Positions 59,012 to 64,000 of a stretch of DNA of 64,000 bases are shown here, one piece after another. The notes under the pieces are model-generated. The model had not been told where the DNA came from, did no database searches, and saw only the letters and a program-made list of their open reading frames with translations. The stretch covers positions 682,001-746,000 of the forward strand of contig NZ_AP024886.1 of NCBI RefSeq assembly GCF_024346975.1, in the 5' to 3' direction. The translations under genes and the position numbers were made by a program. The stretch comes from Vibrio neonatus (lineage in GTDB: Bacteria; Pseudomonadota; Gammaproteobacteria; Enterobacterales; Vibrionaceae). The first letter of the stretch is position 1, and every line of letters starts with the position of its first letter.

Positions 59012-59048
59012 CTATCAATAGTGGAGAAATAGTCCCCACTATTGATAG
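59012..59048. terminator. Hairpin between pxpC and the ABC permease gene
   Basis: CTATCAATAGTGG (59012-59024) pairs perfectly with CCACTATTGATAG (59036-59048), 13 bp, in the convergent spacer. No T-run on either side, so termination is plausible but unproven. The rest of the 343-base spacer has the DnaA-box pair and nothing else recognised. Confidence 0.5.
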
Positions 59049-59134
59049 GTTAAGATGTGATCAATAACTAAAACTCAACATAAAAAATGTCATAGACCGC
59101 GTGCACCTACACACATTTCATCGATTTTGTTCTA

Positions 59135-61591
59135 TTACAGAGCGCCATTTTTCACCGGTTGTAACAACTGATTTATCAAGCTGTTAACCACCAATCCTAA
59201 GATAACAAAAGTCAACAATGGCAAAGCAAGCCATAACTGTGGATGAACGCGAGCGGGTAAATCAAATCCCCAATACAGCAATCCGCTGACACTCGCCTCA
59301 GCGCCAAGACTTGCCACCACACCGGCAATCAGTGCCATCAAACCATACTCACACCACAATGTGGATGAAATGCGTTTCTTGCTCGCGCCTAATGTGCGAT
59401 AGAGGCGAATTTCTAATTGGCGCTGTGAAATACTCAAACGCAGCAGGGTAAATATCAGCAGTAAACCGGCAATTACCCCAAGCCCAGCCAAAACAGTAAT
59501 TGACCAGACAATTTGCGACAGCAAAGTTTGGATTTTATCGCCCATTTTACGAATATCCAGCAAACTGACCGTAGGATATTGCGCCGACAGTGCTTGCACC
59601 ATCGCATCGTTTTGCGGCTCAATTCGATAAGAAACCATAAATGCGCCCGGCATTTTATCGGCGTATTTAGGCGAAAAAATAAAATAGAAATTAGGCTTCA
59701 TTTCGCGCCATTCGACTTTGCGAATGCTATTAACCACCGCTAGCACTGTTTGTCCGCTAATAGAAAAGCCCAACTCATCACCCAGTTTCAGCCCTAATGC
59801 TTCCGCTACTTCCGATTCTACCGACACCCCATTCTCACTGCCCCATGTGCCGCTAAGAGTATCGTTATAATCGGGCAATTGCTTTGCCCACGTCAGATTA
59901 AGCTCACGGCGCACCGCATCAGTTTCTTGATGTTCTTCAGAAACTTGCTTGGCATCGCGACCATTTACCGTAACCAAACGACCGCGAATAATAGGATAAG
60001 CTTGCGAACGTTCAATATTATCTTGGTCTAACTGCTTTAAATAATCATCGACTTCATAAGGAGCGATATTAATAGCAAATGCATTTGGCGCGTTCTCCGG
60101 TAAGGTGTTTCGCCAATCGCCTAATAAATCGGTTCTTACTAGCCAAACAATGGCAAGTAGCATCAAAGACAGTGCCAATGCGCCAAATTGCAAACCACTG
60201 GCAAGTGATGAGCGATTTAACCGACTGACCGCCAGCGCCATTGCCGGACCGAGTTTAAGTTTACCTATGCTCCTTGAAATCAGCACCGCCACTAACGCCA
60301 GCACTGCAAACAACGCCACCATACCCGCCAATACAATCCACACTAACGTATTGCTACCATAAACAATAAACATTGGCACGACAGGCACCGCCACCAGCCA
60401 CAAGGCTTTGCTTTTGCCTTGCGTTTCGGGTTGTAAAACCGCACTTGCAGAGGTATTAAGCAAGTTAATCATTGGAATACCAAGCGCAGGTACACCAATC
60501 AACAAACAAGTGATAATAGACAGCACCGCAGGAGTGACACCGTAACCTGGTAGTGGGTCAGGCAGTAAATCGGCAAGAGGAATTCGCAGCAGCACTTCCA
60601 ATAAGTAGCCGATACTGACTCCAAACAGTGCGCCGATAACAAACAGCAATAACACCTGAATCATCAGCCAGCGCCCTATCCACTTCTTGCTCGCACCGAT
60701 ACTCTTGAGCATAGCCACCGTTTGACGCCGTCCGGCGACATAGTGCTGACAAGTCAGAACTAAGGTGGTCGCAGCCATAATCACCACAATTGCTACCGTT
60801 AACGACAAGTATTGGGTGGTGCGCGTAAACATATCATTCGTGCGACTTGGGCTATGTTGATCTCGCCAGCGATCGCCAGAACCTAACGTTATGCCTTGTT
60901 TTAACTGCTGTAAATCGGCATTGTCGCCACTAAAATACTGCAGATATCGAACCCTAGAGCCAATTTGTAAAGCGCCCGTTTTTTCAATGTCACTGTGATG
61001 AATCATCGCTGTTGGCATCTGCTGGAAAGGATTAAAGCTCAGCCCAGGTTGCTGCTCAATTTCACCACTGACCACAAAATCAGCATCACCAATAGAGACC
61101 ACATCGCCTATGTTGGCCTCTAATGCCAACATGGCGCGTTTTTCTAACCACAGTTCGCCTTGTGAAACATGAGATGCAAGGGTTTTACCCTTTGAAAGCT
61201 GTAAATCACCGCGCAGTGGATAAGCATCATCCACCGCTTTTACTGTCACCAACAACATATCTTGGTCGCTAAATGCCATAGTGGCAAAACGCACCATTGA
61301 AGCGGTTTGGATCTGTGATGGTAATGAATGACGGCTCAGTGTCTCTGGAATTGGGCTATCAGAGCGATATACCAGATCGGCGGTAAGCGCATCCGCGCCC
61401 TGCTTCACAATCACTTGTTCCATTCGCTCCGCTAGTGCTGACAGCGCAAACACACAAGCGATGATAAGAGTCAGCGCCACCGATATCGGCCATAACTGCC
61501 CATGGCGAATCTCTTTAAAGCTCCACGCCAATAAACGGCGATTGAGCTTAGGGTTGCTAGGCGCGAGACTTTCTGTATGTGCTTGAGTCAT
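59135..61591 (-). CDS. ybbP: ABC transporter permease, YbbP/FtsX-like (two-repeat)
   Basis: Inner-membrane permease of 818 residues. Opening membrane segment (WPISVALTLIIACVFALSALAERM), large periplasmic domain, three segments (about 260-380), then a second set: central segments, another periplasmic domain and three C-terminal segments, i.e. two FtsX-like units. Words: MLKSIGASKKWIGRWLMIQVLLL in part and RLYRTLGASKKRISSTLWCEYGLMALI, the cytoplasmic loops facing the ATPase. Same direction and 8 bases after ybbA. In E. coli the equivalent pair sits beside tesA, as here. Substrate unknown; export of a lipid- or peptide-like product is usual in the class. Confidence 0.9.
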   Translation of the reverse strand: MTQAHTESLAPSNPKLNRRLLAWSFKEIRHGQLWPISVALTLIIACVFALSALAERMEQVIVKQGADALTADLVYRSDSPIPETLSRHSLPSQIQTASMVRFATMAFSDQDMLLVTVKAVDDAYPLRGDLQLSKGKTLASHVSQGELWLEKRAMLALEANIGDVVSIGDADFVVSGEIEQQPGLSFNPFQQMPTAMIHHSDIEKTGALQIGSRVRYLQYFSGDNADLQQLKQGITLGSGDRWRDQHSPSRTNDMFTRTTQYLSLTVAIVVIMAATTLVLTCQHYVAGRRQTVAMLKSIGASKKWIGRWLMIQVLLLFVIGALFGVSIGYLLEVLLRIPLADLLPDPLPGYGVTPAVLSIITCLLIGVPALGIPMINLLNTSASAVLQPETQGKSKALWLVAVPVVPMFIVYGSNTLVWIVLAGMVALFAVLALVAVLISRSIGKLKLGPAMALAVSRLNRSSLASGLQFGALALSLMLLAIVWLVRTDLLGDWRNTLPENAPNAFAINIAPYEVDDYLKQLDQDNIERSQAYPIIRGRLVTVNGRDAKQVSEEHQETDAVRRELNLTWAKQLPDYNDTLSGTWGSENGVSVESEVAEALGLKLGDELGFSISGQTVLAVVNSIRKVEWREMKPNFYFIFSPKYADKMPGAFMVSYRIEPQNDAMVQALSAQYPTVSLLDIRKMGDKIQTLLSQIVWSITVLAGLGVIAGLLLIFTLLRLSISQRQLEIRLYRTLGASKKRISSTLWCEYGLMALIAGVVASLGAEASVSGLLYWGFDLPARVHPQLWLALPLLTFVILGLVVNSLINQLLQPVKNGAL

Positions 61592-61599
61592 ATCCCCTC

Positions 61600-62301
61600 C
61601 TAATTGCTATCAGGAGAAGATTGTGTCGTCGCCACCTGCAACTGACCGGACTGCATGCTCAGCACTCTATCGCACCTTGCCGCTAACGTATTATCGTGGG
61701 TAACCATGATTAAGGTGGTGCCGTGTTGCTGGTTTAAGCTAAATAACTGCTCAACGATATTTTGCGCAGTTTCATGATCAAGATTTCCCGTTGGCTCATC
61801 GGCAAACAAAATTTGTGGACGCAACATAAATGCGCGCGCCAGTGCCACCCTTTGTTGCTCACCACCAGACAATTCAGAAGGCAAATGATGCACACGCTCT
61901 TTCAGCCCTACAGAATCAAGCAGTTGCATAGCTCTTTGTTTATCTTCTGCCTCTCCGCGAAGCAAACACGGCAAAGTCACATTTTCTAAAGCACTTAAAC
62001 TGGGGATCAAAAGAAAGCTTTGGAACACAAACCCAATGTGTTGACTGCGCAGATCCGCCCTTTGCTCATCGTTTAAACTTGATAACGAATGCCCCAACAA
62101 TTGCACATCGCCCTCACTCGGCACGTCCAAACCGGCAAGCAAGGTCATCAGCGTAGACTTACCCGCACCAGAGGCACCGACAATGGCAACACTTTCTCCT
62201 GAATCTATCTCCAAATTTACATTTTGTAGGATTGTTAAATGTTCTTGTTTGGTAGAGACTGTTTTAGTTAAAGATTGAGCCTTAATTACGGATGTGGTCA
62301 T
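61600..62301 (-). CDS. ybbA: ABC transporter ATP-binding protein, YbbA/LolD-like
   Basis: ATPase of 233 residues from ATG 62301. Walker A VGASGAGKSTL, Q-loop FVFQSF, signature LSGGEQQRVALARA, Walker B ILFADEPTGNLD, switch MVTHD. A longer start at 62340 would run into tesA and reads as basic low-complexity text (KQTKSKESKR), so I prefer the MTTSVIK start with GGAAAG about 9 bases before. The start codon overlaps the divergent tesA start codon by two bases (CATG). It drives the YbbP permease that follows 8 bases downstream. Confidence 0.92.
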   Translation of the reverse strand: MTTSVIKAQSLTKTVSTKQEHLTILQNVNLEIDSGESVAIVGASGAGKSTLMTLLAGLDVPSEGDVQLLGHSLSSLNDEQRADLRSQHIGFVFQSFLLIPSLSALENVTLPCLLRGEAEDKQRAMQLLDSVGLKERVHHLPSELSGGEQQRVALARAFMLRPQILFADEPTGNLDHETAQNIVEQLFSLNQQHGTTLIMVTHDNTLAARCDRVLSMQSGQLQVATTQSSPDSN

Positions 62302-62896
62302 GATACGTTTGCTTTCCTTACTTTTTGTCTGTTTTTCCATGAATGTCAGCGCGGCGACACTGCTTGTGCTCGGCGATAGCTTAAGTGCGGGTTATCAAAT
62401 GCCCATAGAAAAAGCCTGGCCAACATTATTACCCGATGAACTGGCACAAAACGGTCATCAAATGAGAATCATTAACGGTAGCATATCAGGTGATACTACA
62501 GGTAATGGTTTAAATCGACTTCCAGCACTATTGCAACAACATCAACCGGATTACGTGCTGATTGAATTGGGTGCTAATGATGGTTTACGAGGCTTCTCGC
62601 CTAAACTGGTCAAAAATAACTTAGTGAAACTGATTGATTTAAGCCAAGAGAGCGGCGCAAAAGTGATTTTAATGCAAATCCAAGTGCCGCCTAATTATGG
62701 TAAACGTTATACGCAATCATTTGCACAGGTTTATCCTACCGTAAGTCAAGAAAAGAACGTGGAATTGATTCCATTTTTTCTGGCCGAGATCATCACTTCT
62801 AAAGATTTAATCATGCAAGATGGTTTGCACCCTACTCAAAAAGCTCAGCCTTGGATTGCGAAGTTTGTGGCGCAACAACTGACTCCAATACTGTAA
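62300..62896 (+). CDS. tesA: Acyl-CoA thioesterase I / arylesterase / lysophospholipase
   Basis: SGNH-hydrolase of about 198 residues, periplasmic: signal peptide MIRLLSLLFVCFSMNVSAAT. SGNH blocks: Ser in LVLGDSLSAGY, Gly in ISGDTTGNGL, Asn in IELGANDGLRGF and Asp-x-x-His in DGLHPTQKAQ. Same organisation as E. coli TesA. I take ATG 62300; a GTG at 62294 is in frame. Divergent from ybbA with overlapping start codons, matching the tesA/ybbA neighbourhood of other gamma-proteobacteria. Followed by fabV 14 bases later, likely co-transcribed. Confidence 0.93.
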   Translation: MIRLLSLLFVCFSMNVSAATLLVLGDSLSAGYQMPIEKAWPTLLPDELAQNGHQMRIINGSISGDTTGNGLNRLPALLQQHQPDYVLIELGANDGLRGFSPKLVKNNLVKLIDLSQESGAKVILMQIQVPPNYGKRYTQSFAQVYPTVSQEKNVELIPFFLAEIITSKDLIMQDGLHPTQKAQPWIAKFVAQQLTPIL

Positions 62897-62910
62897 AGGA
62901 CAAGTAAATC

Positions 62911-64000
62911 ATGAAGATTGAACCGGTAATCAATGGCGTTGTCGCCCGCACTGCGCATCCTGCAGGATGTGAGCAAGCAATCAAAAACCAAATAGAACTC
63001 GTTTCTCGTTCAAAGCCCATCAGTGATGGGCCTAAACGGGTATTAATTCTCGGTGGCTCATCAGGATTTGGGCTTGCGGCGCGCATTGCGCTTACCTTTG
63101 GCGGAGCTAACGCTGACACTATTGCCGTTTCTTTTGAACGAGGCCCGTCGGAAAAAGGCGTAGGAAGTGCTGGATGGTACAACAACATTTATTTTAAGCA
63201 GCAAGCACAAGCGAAAGGCGCAGAAGCGGTAAATATCATTGGCGATGCCTTTTCAGATTCAGTGCGCCAGCAAGTATTAGACGCCATTGACACGCAATTT
63301 GATGGACAAGTCGATTTAATCATCTACAGCCTAGCCACTGGCGTGCGCCCTAAACCGAATTCAGATGAACTGTGGCGCTCATCAATAAAACCCATTGGCG
63401 AGTCTTTAACAGGCGCAAGCATTCGCCTAGAAGATGATACTTGGCAAGAAACTCAATTACCTGCGGCCAGCGAACAAGAGATCCTAGATACGCAAAAAGT
63501 GATGGGCGGTGAAGATTGGCAAAGCTGGATTGATTTACTGATCAACAAAGACGCCATTGCGCCAAATTGCCAAAGCATTGCTTTTTCTTATATTGGCCCA
63601 GAGTGTACGTACCCTATTTACCATCAAGGGACATTGGGACGCGCTAAGGTCGATTTGCACCAAACCAGCCATGCCATTAATTTGAAATTGGCCCCTTTTA
63701 ACGGCGGTGCGTACGCCTGCGTTTGTAAAGCATTAGTGACTAAAGCCAGCGTATTTATTCCCACCTTTGCCCCTTATGTATTAGCGCTCTATAAAACTAT
63801 GAAAGCGCAGGGACTGCATGAAACTTGTATTGAGCAGATGCAGCGCTTATTTAACTCTAAGTTATACCCACAACCCATTGTGGATGGAGAGCGACTGATT
63901 CGGATGGATGATTGGGAATTAAAGCACAGCGTACAACAAAACGTCTCCGCACTGCTTCCTCAGTTAACGGCGGACAACTTTAGCCAGCTAGGCGACTATC
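62911..64000 (+). CDS. fabV: Enoyl-[acyl-carrier-protein] reductase FabV, N-terminal part (3' end outside window)
   Basis: NADH-dependent enoyl reductase of fatty-acid synthesis. Start ATG 62911 with AAGGA at 62896-62900. The frame stays open to the window end, 363 residues of about 400. Opening MKIEPVINGVVARTAHPAGC is typical. NADH-binding RVLILGGSSGFGLAARIAL with FGGANADTIAVSFERG; active-site Tyr-x8-Lys in PIYHQGTLGRAK; and YSLATGVRP. FabV enzymes are bigger than FabI and insensitive to triclosan, and are common in vibrios. It follows tesA by 14 bases, tying synthesis and thioesterase together. Confidence 0.95.
   Translation, partial: MKIEPVINGVVARTAHPAGCEQAIKNQIELVSRSKPISDGPKRVLILGGSSGFGLAARIALTFGGANADTIAVSFERGPSEKGVGSAGWYNNIYFKQQAQAKGAEAVNIIGDAFSDSVRQQVLDAIDTQFDGQVDLIIYSLATGVRPKPNSDELWRSSIKPIGESLTGASIRLEDDTWQETQLPAASEQEILDTQKVMGGEDWQSWIDLLINKDAIAPNCQSIAFSYIGPECTYPIYHQGTLGRAKVDLHQTSHAINLKLAPFNGGAYACVCKALVTKASVFIPTFAPYVLALYKTMKAQGLHETCIEQMQRLFNSKLYPQPIVDGERLIRMDDWELKHSVQQNVSALLPQLTADNFSQLGDY

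Noticed and set aside
62302..62340. Longer start for ybbA
   Set aside because: Adds a basic non-family stretch antisense to the tesA signal peptide; GGAAAG fits the shorter start.

Overview
The window looks like a piece of a Vibrio genome, most likely chromosome II. This rests on the gene set and order. A pntA-pntB, sensor kinase/response regulator (vxrAB-like), yoaH, yciH, ddl block and an nrdD-nrdG-tyrB block resemble the V. cholerae second chromosome as I remember it. Typical vibrio families (DUF2986, DUF3069, HlyU-family, CreA, FabV) are scattered through. Base composition is moderate, with AT-rich spacers. I see no rRNA, tRNA or CRISPR array.

Layout. 1-3.8 kb: siroheme nitrite reductase (nirB, cut by the window edge; nirD), a formate/nitrite channel and siroheme methyltransferase cobA, a nitrite-assimilation or detoxification operon. 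4-6.1 kb: an unknown membrane protein, then a glyoxalase-family gene framed by two copies of a direct repeat. 6.3-8.7 kb: yjiH-yjiG membrane pair with an M20 peptidase. 8.9-11.4 kb: a TetR/oxidoreductase pair with a clear double operator, and a frameshifted DUF1223 gene. 11.4-18 kb: HAD phosphatases, FKBP and DsbA-like lipoprotein, inosine-guanosine kinase, CreA lipoprotein, NYN protein. 18.2-22.4 kb: FabH-like synthase, a POT peptide transporter, a DUF1254/1214 protein. 22.5-25.6 kb: a persulfide-response locus of a CoA-disulfide/persulfide reductase with rhodanese domain, a SqrR/BigR-like ArsR regulator with Cys41 and Cys107, and a two-gene YeeE/YedE sulfur transporter. 25.7-31.8 kb: an orphan WYL regulator, an EEP nuclease, the anaerobic ribonucleotide reductase nrdDG behind FNR and NrdR sites, and an AT-rich HEPN/zinc-ribbon gene. 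32-42 kb: aromatic aminotransferase, zinc-protease-like lipoprotein, modABC, an outer-membrane barrel, and transhydrogenase pntAB. 42.3-51.5 kb: the vxr-like envelope-stress operon, a complete ISNCY-type insertion sequence in a gene-poor stretch, tautomerase, yciH, a tyrosine-recombinase-like gene and ddl. 51.5-64 kb: SPOR lipoprotein, a Pat-like acyl-CoA-synthetase/acetyltransferase with a shortened ATP-grasp part, a 25-residue membrane peptide gene, galE, pxpABC (5-oxoprolinase), the ybbA-ybbP ABC exporter, tesA and fabV (cut by the window edge).

Most of the window is ordinary chromosome. The parts most worth a second look are: the glyoxalase unit between direct repeats; a dispersed inverted-repeat element found twice, each time supplying the stop codon of a neighbouring gene; three copies of a 17-bp motif around the recombinase-like gene; the HEPN/zinc-ribbon gene; the short transcription unit for a 25-residue peptide; and the complete persulfide-sensing locus. 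Family assignments were made by reading the proteins, without database searches; locus comparisons are from memory.
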